This document shows, piece after piece, positions 8,731 to 15,385 of a stretch of 35,897 nucleotides of DNA. The stretch covers positions 1 through 35,897 of the forward strand of contig USGK01000015.1 of NCBI GenBank assembly GCA_900554175.1, read 5' to 3'. A model generated the notes under the pieces. That model ran no database searches. It was not told the origin of the DNA and saw nothing but the letters and a program-made list of their open reading frames with translations. This DNA comes from an uncultured Clostridium sp. GTDB taxonomy: Bacteria; Bacillota; Clostridia; TANB77; CAG-508. Position numbers and translations under genes: made by a program. The number at the start of each line of letters is the position of its first letter. The first letter of the stretch is position 1.

Positions 8731-8759
8731 AGTATAAATCCTATGTATATTTTTGTCAA
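8731..8759 (-). promoter_or_regulatory. Strong sigma-A promoter of marR and the exporter
   Basis: TTGACA (8759-8754) and TATACT (8736-8731) are separated by exactly 17 bp on the minus strand. The start of transcription should be near 8724, 17 bases before the ribosome-binding site. Confidence 0.88.
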
Positions 8760-8802
8760 GTATCTAACAATATTTTTAAATTATTATTTTGATAATAAAA
8801 AT

Positions 8803-8920
8803 CCTCCGGCTTAGCCGGAGGTATTTTACTCATAACGCCCATAGGGCTATGTTACAAGCAGAGCCTCAAGGCTCATAGCTGTTCCGACGCATGCGTCTCT
8901 TATGACCCGTTAAACGGGTC
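8803..8920 (-). repeat. Run of five hairpins at the 3' end of the IS element
   Basis: Five inverted repeats follow one another: 8803-8821 (8-bp stem, the end hairpin), 8831-8851 (bulged stem), 8861-8874 (GAGCCT/AGGCTC), 8886-8897 (perfect palindrome GACGCATGCGTC) and 8904-8920 (7-8 bp stem, inside the last codons of tnpA). They are much more G+C-rich than the surroundings. The outermost should be the transposase recognition hairpin; the others are unexplained. Confidence 0.75.
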
Positions 8921-9400
8921 TTTATATTCTTTTATTGATATTTGATCATACATCATATCTTCCTGTAATTGATTTCTTACATATTCTGCTATTCTTTTGG
9001 CATTTTTACCTACCGTGTCTACATAGTATCCACGGCACCAAAAACTTCGCTGCCCAAATTTGTATTTCAAATTTGACCACCTCTGGAAAATTATGAGGCT
9101 GCTTTTGCCCTTTAATATTCCCATATATTTTGAAACTGATAACTTTGGCGGTATTTCAACAAACATATGAACATGATTTGGGCATACTTCAGCCTCTATA
9201 ATTTTCACTTCCTGCCACTCTGAAATATCTCGCAATATTTTTCCAATTTCTAATCTTTTCTGCCCATAAAAAATTTTTCTCCTATATTTAGGCGTAAATA
9301 CTATATGATATTTGCAATTCCATTTTGTATGTGATAAACTTGACATTGTATCATATGTAGTACTTTCTTCTTTAGTTTTTTTACTGAATATACTATTCAT
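8900..9400 (-). CDS. tnpA: IS200-type Y1 (HUH) transposase TnpA
   Basis: 166 aa. The single-strand transposase fold is clear: 'KYHIVFTPKYRRK' at the start of the domain, the HUH motif in 'NHVHMFVEIP', and the catalytic Tyr in 'IAEYVRNQ' on the C-terminal helix. The end 'KDPFNGS' is frequent in this group. I start at the ATG at 9400, which has AAAGGAG ten bases upstream. This gives an 18-residue extension before the family's common 'MSSLSHTKWNC' beginning at 9346, which has no ribosome-binding site. The gene appears intact, so the element may be active. Its leader can form a hairpin that covers the ribosome-binding site. Confidence 0.93.
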   Translation of the reverse strand: MNSIFSKKTKEESTTYDTMSSLSHTKWNCKYHIVFTPKYRRKIFYGQKRLEIGKILRDISEWQEVKIIEAEVCPNHVHMFVEIPPKLSVSKYMGILKGKSSLIIFQRWSNLKYKFGQRSFWCRGYYVDTVGKNAKRIAEYVRNQLQEDMMYDQISIKEYKDPFNGS

Positions 9401-9406
9401 TGATAC

Positions 9407-9476
9407 GCAACTCCTTTCATTTATTTTATCATTTATGCATCGAAACATATTGATATTATAACATGAAAGGAGTTGC
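9407..9476 (-). promoter_or_regulatory. Leader inverted repeat that can hide the tnpA ribosome-binding site
   Basis: Perfect 14-bp arms at 9463-9476 and 9407-9420 are 42 nt apart. The downstream arm contains the tnpA Shine-Dalgarno (AAAGGAG). A transcript that enters from upstream would pair the two arms and hide the site. The IS200 family is known to use such RBS-sequestering leaders against read-through. Confidence 0.7.
9455..9463 (-). promoter_or_regulatory. Extended -10 promoter of tnpA inside the leader loop
   Basis: Minus-strand TGnTATAAT (9463-9455) is a perfect extended -10 box; no good -35 is seen. Transcription would begin near 9448, downstream of the anti-Shine-Dalgarno arm, giving mRNA that cannot form the hairpin. 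Confidence 0.55.
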
Positions 9477-9545
9477 TTTGCTACAAAGCTAAAGCCTACT
9501 ATACTACCGGCATAGCCGGAAGTTTATTTAACAAAAAAATTACAA

Positions 9546-9950
9546 TTATATAAATAATTGTAATTTATAAAATATTTTAGGTATAAATACTATACATCCT
9601 ACTACTACTGCACCTATTGCTAAAACTAATACTCCACCTGCCGAAATATCTTTAGCAATTTTGGCTTTTTCATTTTTATATGGCATTACCATATCTACAA
9701 TTGTTTCAATAGCTGTATTAAATAATTCTCCACTAATTACACTTGAACAACATATAATACATATAGCCCACTCATATTTATTGATTTTTAATAAACATCC
9801 TGCAATAATAACTAAAAACATCGCTAAAATATGAATTTTCATATTTCTTTCAGTTCGAAATGACGAACAAAGTCCTTGCCATGCATATTTAAAGCTATTA
9901 GCTAATTTTTTGGATTTTACGATTATTTTTCTTTTATCTTTTAATTTCAT
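9546..9950 (-). CDS. dgkA: Diacylglycerol/undecaprenol kinase
   Basis: About 134 aa, a small three-helix membrane kinase. Family motifs are 'SFKYAWQGL', 'RTERNMKIH', 'GELFNTAIE' (active-site Glu) and 'AKDISAGGVLV'. Gram-positive members mainly phosphorylate undecaprenol, feeding the lipid carrier for cell-wall synthesis. A GTG at 9959 could add three residues; neither start has a strong ribosome-binding site, and I prefer the ATG at 9950, which has a weak GAGAG at suitable distance. It follows the sigma-serpin gene by 29 bp and may be expressed with it. Confidence 0.95.
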   Translation of the reverse strand: MKLKDKRKIIVKSKKLANSFKYAWQGLCSSFRTERNMKIHILAMFLVIIAGCLLKINKYEWAICIICCSSVISGELFNTAIETIVDMVMPYKNEKAKIAKDISAGGVLVLAIGAVVVGCIVFIPKIFYKLQLFI

Positions 9951-9988
9951 CTTTTTCACTCTCTAATAAAAATTAATTTCTTTTACAT

Positions 9989-11812
9989 TTATTTTTCTTT
10001 TTTAGTATACTTGATATCATATTTATCTAATAAATCAATTGTTATTTTTCCATGTTTTAAAGCTTCTTCTGCAGTCATATATTCTCCATTTTTAAAGTAT
10101 ACTTGAACAACTTTTGTTTTTTGCGATTGATAATAATATTCGTATTTTTCATCTTCATAAAACTTATATTCTATACCATCTAAATATTTTTTATAATATT
10201 TATTTCCATTTGCTAGTATTGTATAATCTATCAATTTTGGTTCATCTGTTTCTTCAATCTTTTCTAAAACATCTTCAGTATCAACTTTTAATGCAAAATA
10301 TGGGTTTTGTGAATCTTTTTCTTTCATGAATATTATAAACTTATCTTTAAAGTAACAATATTTTGTATCATTATTTATTCCAAGATATTCGGTTACAATT
10401 GTTGCTTTACTATTTAAATTACATCCTTTTTCATTTAACGAAAAATTAACATTTTGAACGACATCTGTAAAATATAATCCATTTGTATCTTTTATAAATT
10501 TTCCATATAAATCATTATATGCTATCATTCCATTAACTCTTACATAAGGAACTAATAATTCATCTTGTTCTTGGAATTCTCTATTTCCTGTATACTCATT
10601 TGTCTTTTTCTTAACATCATTATAATATTCATTAAATGATTTGTTGTCATCTGTTCTATAAAGTATTATTTCATCTCCTTCTTTTGTCTTTAATTTAATT
10701 GCAAAATTATCACTTAATTGATTTGTTTCACTTTTTTTATTATAAAATAATATTTCTATATTTTTATTCATTTTTTCTGAACTTGCATTATTTATTCCAA
10801 AATATTTAATATACTCTTTTCCATTTGCAAAAGTAGTATATTTGTAATCATTACTAAAATTATCAAATGTTTCTAAAAAGTTTAACTCTTTATTTAAAGT
10901 TGCATCTATTTTATATCCGTTTGTTACTGTTCTTTCAACATTTATTTTATAGTCATTTTGATCTAACATTTCTTTTGAAAAAGTACTATTATTTAGTTCA
11001 TCAATAATAGGCAAATTACTATCTTCAAGCTCTAACTTACTTTTTCCAAGTTTCTCTTCTAAATCTTTCCAAGCCAAATCTAATGTGCCTATCCATAAAT
11101 TATTTATTGTGTTTTCATCTAATGTACTTTGATATGATGGATTAATTGTTATATTATGATTTGTATTATACTTTTTGTAAATTTCCGTTACTGCAAATGT
11201 AATTCCTGTTAAAGAAATCGCTATTGCTAATACAATTATTATTATTTTTGAAACCTTATTCATATTCTCAAATCCTTTCTTTAGCAGGATTTTTCGTAAT
11301 TGTTTTTTTCCTCTATGTATTAAATTCTTTGTATTTTGGAGATTTTCACCTAATATTTTTGATGTCTCATTATAAGAAAGTCCTTCTATATTGGTTAGGT
11401 ATATAGCATTTCTATATTTTTCATTTAATTCGTTAAGTGCATTTAATACTTCTTTTTTTGATTCTTCTTTTGTTATAACATCTAAAACATCATTTTCTAT
11501 CTTTTCTACTTCATCATATAAAAATTTTGTTGATATTTCATTTCTTCTTTTTTCTATATTTGCATAATTATATGCTCTACTTCTAGCTACAAGATATATG
11601 TAATATTTAAATGAAATATTTTCTTTCATTTTATTTTGCATAACATAGATAAATGTTTCTTGTGTTATATCTTCTGATTTTTGGTAATCTTTTATTATAT
11701 TATAAACAAAATATTCAATTTTACTTTTATATTTACTATATAGATATTCAAATGCTTCTTTGTTTCCATCTAAATAATCATTGTACAATTTTTTATCTAA
11801 ATCTATCTCCAT
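9989..11812 (-). CDS. ECF sigma factor fused to a membrane segment and a serpin-like domain
   Basis: 607 aa in one open frame. Residues 1-175 are an ECF sigma: region 2 around 'SEDITQETFIYVMQ', region 4 around 'YRNAIYLTNIEGLSYNETSK' and 'NTKNLIHRGKKQLRK'. A transmembrane helix follows (about 186-207). The remaining ~400 residues should be outside. Their C-terminal part resembles the serpin core in order: 'GLYFTDVVQNVNFSLNEKG' (serpin 'xxVSDVxHKAxxEVNEEG') and, after a loop, 'YFKDKFIIFMKEK' (serpin 'FxADHPFLFxIRD'). The Ala-rich hinge needed for protease inhibition is absent. An internal ATG ('MNKVSK', about residue 183) has AAAGGA nine bases upstream and could also give a separate membrane protein. 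The promoter looks ECF-type, suggesting autoregulation. The serpin assignment is by eye. Confidence 0.85.
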   Translation of the reverse strand: MEIDLDKKLYNDYLDGNKEAFEYLYSKYKSKIEYFVYNIIKDYQKSEDITQETFIYVMQNKMKENISFKYYIYLVARSRAYNYANIEKRRNEISTKFLYDEVEKIENDVLDVITKEESKKEVLNALNELNEKYRNAIYLTNIEGLSYNETSKILGENLQNTKNLIHRGKKQLRKILLKKGFENMNKVSKIIIIVLAIAISLTGITFAVTEIYKKYNTNHNITINPSYQSTLDENTINNLWIGTLDLAWKDLEEKLGKSKLELEDSNLPIIDELNNSTFSKEMLDQNDYKINVERTVTNGYKIDATLNKELNFLETFDNFSNDYKYTTFANGKEYIKYFGINNASSEKMNKNIEILFYNKKSETNQLSDNFAIKLKTKEGDEIILYRTDDNKSFNEYYNDVKKKTNEYTGNREFQEQDELLVPYVRVNGMIAYNDLYGKFIKDTNGLYFTDVVQNVNFSLNEKGCNLNSKATIVTEYLGINNDTKYCYFKDKFIIFMKEKDSQNPYFALKVDTEDVLEKIEETDEPKLIDYTILANGNKYYKKYLDGIEYKFYEDEKYEYYYQSQKTKVVQVYFKNGEYMTAEEALKHGKITIDLLDKYDIKYTKKEK

Positions 11813-11834
11813 TTTTTACCTGCTTTCATTTATA

Positions 11835-11862
11835 TATACAAGTAACTTTTACAAAAGTTTCA
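11835..11862 (-). promoter_or_regulatory. ECF-type promoter of the sigma-serpin gene
   Basis: Minus-strand TGAAAC (11862-11857) and TGTATA (11840-11835) are 16 nt apart. TGAAAC is the classic ECF -35 box, so the gene probably drives its own transcription. The start would be about 15 nt before the ATG region. Confidence 0.6.
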
Positions 11863-11936
11863 TTATAAATATATAAAATTTTTAACAGATTGTCTTTTTA
11901 CATATAAAAATTAGTTTAATAAAATAAAGCTTCACA

Positions 11937-12362
11937 TTATATATAAAGTATTATAAGAATAACTATAAAAGATACTAAAAAGTATTTTTTCCAATCAATT
12001 TCTGTTTTACCAAGATTATATTCACTTGTTGCTTTTTTAGGATTATTAACATAGAACAAATCTACTTCGTCCTTTAAATGACCAACCTTCTCAAAAATTT
12101 TTGATGTATATATTTTTCCATTATATTCATATTGATAAATTCCCATATCAACATCTTCATCCATGTCAATGTCTTGTGGATGAACAGAGTTGTTTATTCT
12201 TACTCTTTTACTTTTTATTAATTTTGAATGGACTACATGTTTTTCATCCATAGCTTTCTTCACTAGTTTAATTCTTTTTGAATCTGTTATTGATGCTGCT
12301 TTTATTAAATAAATAATTACTGTTACAAATACAGAAATTACAAAACTAATCAAAAATTTCAT
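11937..12362 (-). CDS. Two-TM membrane protein of unknown function
   Basis: 141 aa. A transmembrane helix lies at each end (about residues 3-21 and 125-141), with a central soluble part of about 100 residues. The middle contains a beta-rich stretch ('MGIYQYEYNGKIYTSKIF' and 'VDLFYVNNPKKA') that resembles DUF3592-like membrane proteins, in which a short domain between two helices describes a converted 'Y-x-V-x-G-K-x-Y' pattern. I do not assign the family firmly. The ribosome-binding site AGGAGG is eight bases before the ATG. It lies upstream of the sigma-serpin gene with a 124-bp gap that contains that gene's promoter. Confidence 0.8.
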   Translation of the reverse strand: MKFLISFVISVFVTVIIYLIKAASITDSKRIKLVKKAMDEKHVVHSKLIKSKRVRINNSVHPQDIDMDEDVDMGIYQYEYNGKIYTSKIFEKVGHLKDEVDLFYVNNPKKATSEYNLGKTEIDWKKYFLVSFIVILIILYI

Positions 12363-12439
12363 TTATTTTTCCTCCTATTCATAAGAGTTTTTATATTCTT
12401 AATTCAAATATATATTAAATAATATTTATAATATCCCCT

Positions 12440-12922
12440 CTAATAATTTCTATATTGATTTTTATCAGCTCTTTCATCATATTTTCTATCAAAATCTTTG
12501 TTTTTAAAAAACCAATCTGTTTTCCTGTCAGAATGACTTCTTCTTGTTGCCTTATCAAATAATAAATCAACTAATGCTATAATAGCTAAAATAAGTCCAA
12601 GTGCAGCTGCTAATAAATTTTGAATTGTAGACATAGATAATGCTTCTTCGGTTCTGTTTATAATTAAATTATTAAAAATATAGCCTCCAAAATAATATAA
12701 ATATGTAATCATATATGCTCCAGTTCCTATTATACTTCTTTTTACAAATAATACTATACAAACTATTGTTATAAATAATATTACAACTTCTTTATTAAAA
12801 TCAAAAGCAATAAACCCTCCAAAGTCAGTTCCTCCAAATTGAACAGTTAGTGCTATAATTAATCTAAAAACCCAAAACATTCCCATAAACATTACAATAA
12901 GCCATGATGATAAATTTCTCAT
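12440..12922 (-). CDS. Multi-TM membrane protein of unknown function
   Basis: 160 aa from the ATG at 12922. Four hydrophobic segments are visible (about residues 6-28, 44-61, 64-87, 103-124), followed by a charged cytoplasmic tail ending in 'DWFFKNKDFDRKYDERADKN', rich in Arg, Lys and Asp, which I believe recurs in clostridial homologues of unknown role. A TTG at 12943 would add seven residues, but it is in the loop of a hairpin and directly follows a stop codon. The only strong Shine-Dalgarno (12968-12975) is 45 nt upstream of the ATG, with the hairpin between. Confidence 0.8.
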   Translation of the reverse strand: MRNLSSWLIVMFMGMFWVFRLIIALTVQFGGTDFGGFIAFDFNKEVVILFITIVCIVLFVKRSIIGTGAYMITYLYYFGGYIFNNLIINRTEEALSMSTIQNLLAAALGLILAIIALVDLLFDKATRRSHSDRKTDWFFKNKDFDRKYDERADKNQYRNY

Positions 12923-12932
12923 TTTTTTTATG

Positions 12933-12975
12933 GATATAAACAATTATAATAAATGGTTTATATCTCTCTCCTTTC
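12933..12975 (-). promoter_or_regulatory. Shine-Dalgarno separated from the start codon by a hairpin (12440-12922 gene)
   Basis: GAAAGGAG (12975-12968), 3 nt, then a perfect 9-bp stem GATATAAAC/GTTTATATC (12964-12956 and 12941-12933) with a 14-nt loop, then 10 nt and the ATG. Linear spacing is 45 nt; with the hairpin folded out it is 13 nt. Confidence 0.5.
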
Positions 12976-12987
12976 TTATAATATATA

Positions 12988-13012
12988 AAGGCGGCCATTG
13001 ATTGGTCGCCTT
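12988..13012. terminator. Terminator after the DUF1292 gene
   Basis: Stem AAGGCGGCC/GGTCGCCTT (12988-12996 and 13004-13012, one G-U pair) with a 7-nt loop. It closes the operon ending at 13045. A T-run follows on the plus strand and a weaker U/A-rich tract on the minus strand, so it may be bidirectional. Confidence 0.75.
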
Positions 13013-13044
13013 TTTACTTTATGTTTTCGATGGCGATTTTATTA

Positions 13045-13356
13045 TTAATCAACAAAATCAAATTCATCTTTAAATTTATCTTTAAAAATTTCGAATACTT
13101 TCATTAAAACATCTTCATCTTCAACACTTACATATGATTCTTCGTCTGAATCATCATCTGTATCTTCTAATTTTAATATAACTACTTCTCCATCTTCCTC
13201 TTCATCTTCATTTTCCTCAGCCATAGGTAAAAGTACCACATATTGTTCATCTTCGTATTCAACTAAATCTAAAAATTCGAACTTTACCTCATTTCCATCT
13301 TCATCATTTAGTATAACTATGTTATCTAATTCTTCATTATTTAAATCTTCACTCAT
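13045..13356 (-). CDS. DUF1292 protein (UPF0473, YrzB family)
   Basis: 103 aa, strongly acidic. The opening 'IVILNDEDGNEVKFEFLDLVEYEDEQYVVLLP' pattern is typical of DUF1292: a short beta sheet in which 'D-x-D/E-G' and 'Y-x-V-L-x-P' recur. An Asp/Glu-rich loop (about residues 46-75) precedes 'VILKLED' and a C-terminal helix. The function is unknown. It follows ruvX, as in many Firmicutes (alaS-ireB-ruvX-DUF1292 neighbourhood). Its ribosome-binding site AAAGGA is 11 bases upstream of the ATG, after an 8-bp hairpin. Confidence 0.92.
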   Translation of the reverse strand: MSEDLNNEELDNIVILNDEDGNEVKFEFLDLVEYEDEQYVVLLPMAEENEDEEEDGEVVILKLEDTDDDSDEESYVSVEDEDVLMKVFEIFKDKFKDEFDFVD

Positions 13357-13459
13357 CTTCTTTACATTCCTTTCTTAAATTTGAAATTTCTTCAAATTTT
13401 TCTTTTTTATAATAAATAATTTTAATATCTTTTTAATTATGAATCTTTAAGAAAATATT

Positions 13460-13885
13460 TTAACTTATGTTTTTACATTTTTCTACATAAGTTTCTAAAA
13501 TATATACTGCAGAAATAGTATCTACTATATTTCTTTTTTTATGCTTATTCAAATCTAAAAAATTCATGGTCTTATGTGCAGCAACGGTTGTGAGTCTTTC
13601 GTCTATATAATCAATTTTCAATTTATTATATTTACATTTTAGCTTATGCATAAATTTTTTTGTAAGCTCCATTCTTTTAGATTCTGAACCATCCATATTA
13701 AATGGCATACCTATAACAATTGTATCTATTTCATATTTAATTAAAAATTCATCTATTTTTTTTAATAGAATTTTATCATTACCTTCATTTTTTACCGTCT
13801 CTAAGCCTTGAACTGTTATATTTAACGCATCAGTTATAGCAAAACCAGTTCTTGCTTCACCGTAATCAATCCCTAAAGTCCTCAT
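13460..13885 (-). CDS. ruvX: Putative Holliday-junction resolvase / pre-16S rRNA nuclease YqgF
   Basis: 141 aa, an RNase H-like fold of the YqgF family. The first catalytic Asp is in 'LGIDYGEARTGFAITD'. 'VIGMPFNMDGSESKR' holds the family's 'GxPxxxxG' motif, 'IDYIDERLTT' the second acidic site, and 'NIVDTISAVYILETY' the last Asp. YqgF takes part in 16S rRNA 5' maturation; a recombination role has also been proposed. Its start codon overlaps the ireB stop by one base (TAATG), so translation is coupled. Confidence 0.95.
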   Translation of the reverse strand: MRTLGIDYGEARTGFAITDALNITVQGLETVKNEGNDKILLKKIDEFLIKYEIDTIVIGMPFNMDGSESKRMELTKKFMHKLKCKYNKLKIDYIDERLTTVAAHKTMNFLDLNKHKKRNIVDTISAVYILETYVEKCKNIS

Positions 13886-14139
13886 TATTTTTCTATTCCT
13901 ACATAATATTTTACCATTTTTTCTAGTAATTCATCACGCTCTATTTTTCTAATTTTATTTCTTGCATCTTTATGACTAGTTATATATGTTGGATCTCCAG
14001 ATAGAATATATCCAACTAGTTGATTAATAGGATTATATCCTTTTTCCTGTAGAGCTTGATACACTTCTTTAAGAATTTCTTGAGCATTTAAATTCTCATC
14101 TTTTTCAACTTTAAAACTCATTGTTTTGTCAAATTCCAT
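13885..14139 (-). CDS. ireB: IreB-family regulatory phosphoprotein (UPF0297)
   Basis: 84 aa, the standard length. It begins 'MEFDKTMSFKVEKDE', has the conserved 'VYQALQEKGYNPINQLVGYILSGDPTYITSH' core (more than one Tyr/Thr here is conserved) and ends with the basic 'DARNKIRKIERDELLEKMVKYY'. In Enterococcus, IreB is phosphorylated by the IreK Ser/Thr kinase and affects cephalosporin resistance. It is placed directly before ruvX, as in most Firmicutes, but alaS is replaced upstream by the GGDEF-like gene. Confidence 0.95.
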   Translation of the reverse strand: MEFDKTMSFKVEKDENLNAQEILKEVYQALQEKGYNPINQLVGYILSGDPTYITSHKDARNKIRKIERDELLEKMVKYYVGIEK

Positions 14140-14159
14140 ACTTTTTTCCTCCTATATAC

Positions 14160-15338
14160 CTAAATATTTACTATTTCAGAATTATCTTTTGCATCTTCAT
14201 CTAAATACTTTTCCATTTTTCCTAAAACTTCTTCCATTCCAGTTCCTTTGTAATATGATGATACTACAAAGTTTAGTTGTGGTGTTGCTATTTTTACCTT
14301 CTTTTTTCTTTTTCCTTTTTTTGATTTTTCCTTTGATTCTTCAGATTTTTCATCTAATTTTGATTTTTTCTTATCATTTTTCGTTGAAATCTCTTTAACT
14401 TCAAAATTTTCTTCTAATGAAACTTGAAGTTTTTCAACTGATTCTTTTACACTATTTATAAAATCAGTTACTGAATCACTTTCAACACCACAAAATACTA
14501 TTACGAATTTAGGTCCCATATATCTAACAAAAATATAGGATTCAGCAATATTATCTTCAATATACTTACTAGTCTCTGTTATAACTTTATTTCCCAATTC
14601 CCTAGAAATCTTATTTATTTCTTCAATATTTACAATTTTAAACATACACACTGCTGAAATAGCATAATTATCAATGGTTTTCTTTCCTTCACCATATAAA
14701 TATTCAACTGTCTTAAGTCCTGTAAATAAGTCTGTTCTAACAATATTCTCTAGCGTTTTTTGATAATCAACAGTTTTTAAAACTGTTACAATATTTTCTC
14801 TAACTGTTTCAAATATAGTTGTATCTATATTATCAAAATCATGTGGTACTCCGCTTTCAATTATCCAATACCCTATATAAACATTGTCTATGTATAGAGG
14901 AAAGAATATAGCAGATTTTGATCTTCCAAATTCTTCTCTTTGATAAGGAAGTCTTTCATTATCATTATTAACAGTTATATATTTTGGTACAGATGCAGCT
15001 ATACTGTCTTTAAATATATCCACTTCATGTAAACTTTTTAAAGCTTCCCAATGTCTTTGAGATACATTTGATGCCTTAATAATATACTCTGTTCCATCAA
15101 ATACAACTATGGTTGAATATTTTATTTCATATTTCTCAATCATTACTTCATTTATAGCTTGAATTTTTTTATCAACGTCCATGTCTTTTCCAACAATATT
15201 CATAAAATCTTGTAAAATATTTAAATTTGTAACTCTTTGGCTCATATTGTGAAATGTTTGAATTTTTTTATGAATCGACATATTATATATCATTAAAGCT
15301 AGTATAACAAAAACCAAAATTATTATTACTATTAACAC
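14160..15338 (-). CDS. Membrane-anchored GAF plus degenerate GGDEF protein
   Basis: 392 aa from a GTG start with GGAGGG eight bases upstream. One TM helix (residues 2-17) is followed by a GAF-like domain (about 40-190, 'YSTIVVFDGTEYIIKASNVS') and a GGDEF-like domain (about 200-385). The GGDEF domain begins 'RTDLFTGLKTVEYL', close to the usual 'RDxLTGLxNR', but the GGDEF signature itself reads 'YMGPKFVIVF'. The metal and guanine residues are lost, so it should not make c-di-GMP. A Lys/Glu-rich insert (about 318-350) interrupts the domain near its end. It lies between the ParA-like gene and ireB, with gaps of 20-47 bp, so it belongs to that operon. Confidence 0.85.
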   Translation of the reverse strand: MLIVIIILVFVILALMIYNMSIHKKIQTFHNMSQRVTNLNILQDFMNIVGKDMDVDKKIQAINEVMIEKYEIKYSTIVVFDGTEYIIKASNVSQRHWEALKSLHEVDIFKDSIAASVPKYITVNNDNERLPYQREEFGRSKSAIFFPLYIDNVYIGYWIIESGVPHDFDNIDTTIFETVRENIVTVLKTVDYQKTLENIVRTDLFTGLKTVEYLYGEGKKTIDNYAISAVCMFKIVNIEEINKISRELGNKVITETSKYIEDNIAESYIFVRYMGPKFVIVFCGVESDSVTDFINSVKESVEKLQVSLEENFEVKEISTKNDKKKSKLDEKSEESKEKSKKGKRKKKVKIATPQLNFVVSSYYKGTGMEEVLGKMEKYLDEDAKDNSEIVNI

Positions 15339-15385
15339 GAACTTGTCCCTCCATTTTCTGTTATTATTTTATATTTATTATTTTC

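Larger units (their letters stand above)
8803..9519 (-). mobile_element. IS200/IS605-group element with tnpA only
   Basis: The element is bounded by two subterminal hairpins that share the core CCGGC-nnn-GCCGG: 9507-9519 at the 5' (tnpA-proximal) end and 8803-8821 at the 3' end. Its composition is visibly richer in G+C than the flanks. It carries a Y1 transposase and no tnpB, the plan of IS200. Exact ends are not set, because this group makes no target duplication; cleavage sites should lie a few bases outside the hairpins. It sits between the marR promoter and dgkA and breaks no gene that I can see. Confidence 0.85.

Noticed and set aside
8803..8920. CRISPR array
   Set aside because: The palindromes differ from one another in sequence and spacing, so there are no direct repeats with spacers.
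11200..11280. Sigma and serpin parts as two separate genes joined by a sequencing error
   Set aside because: The frame is continuous with no stop or homopolymer at the junction, so I keep a fusion, but the internal start 'MNKVSK' with its own SD is noted in the feature.
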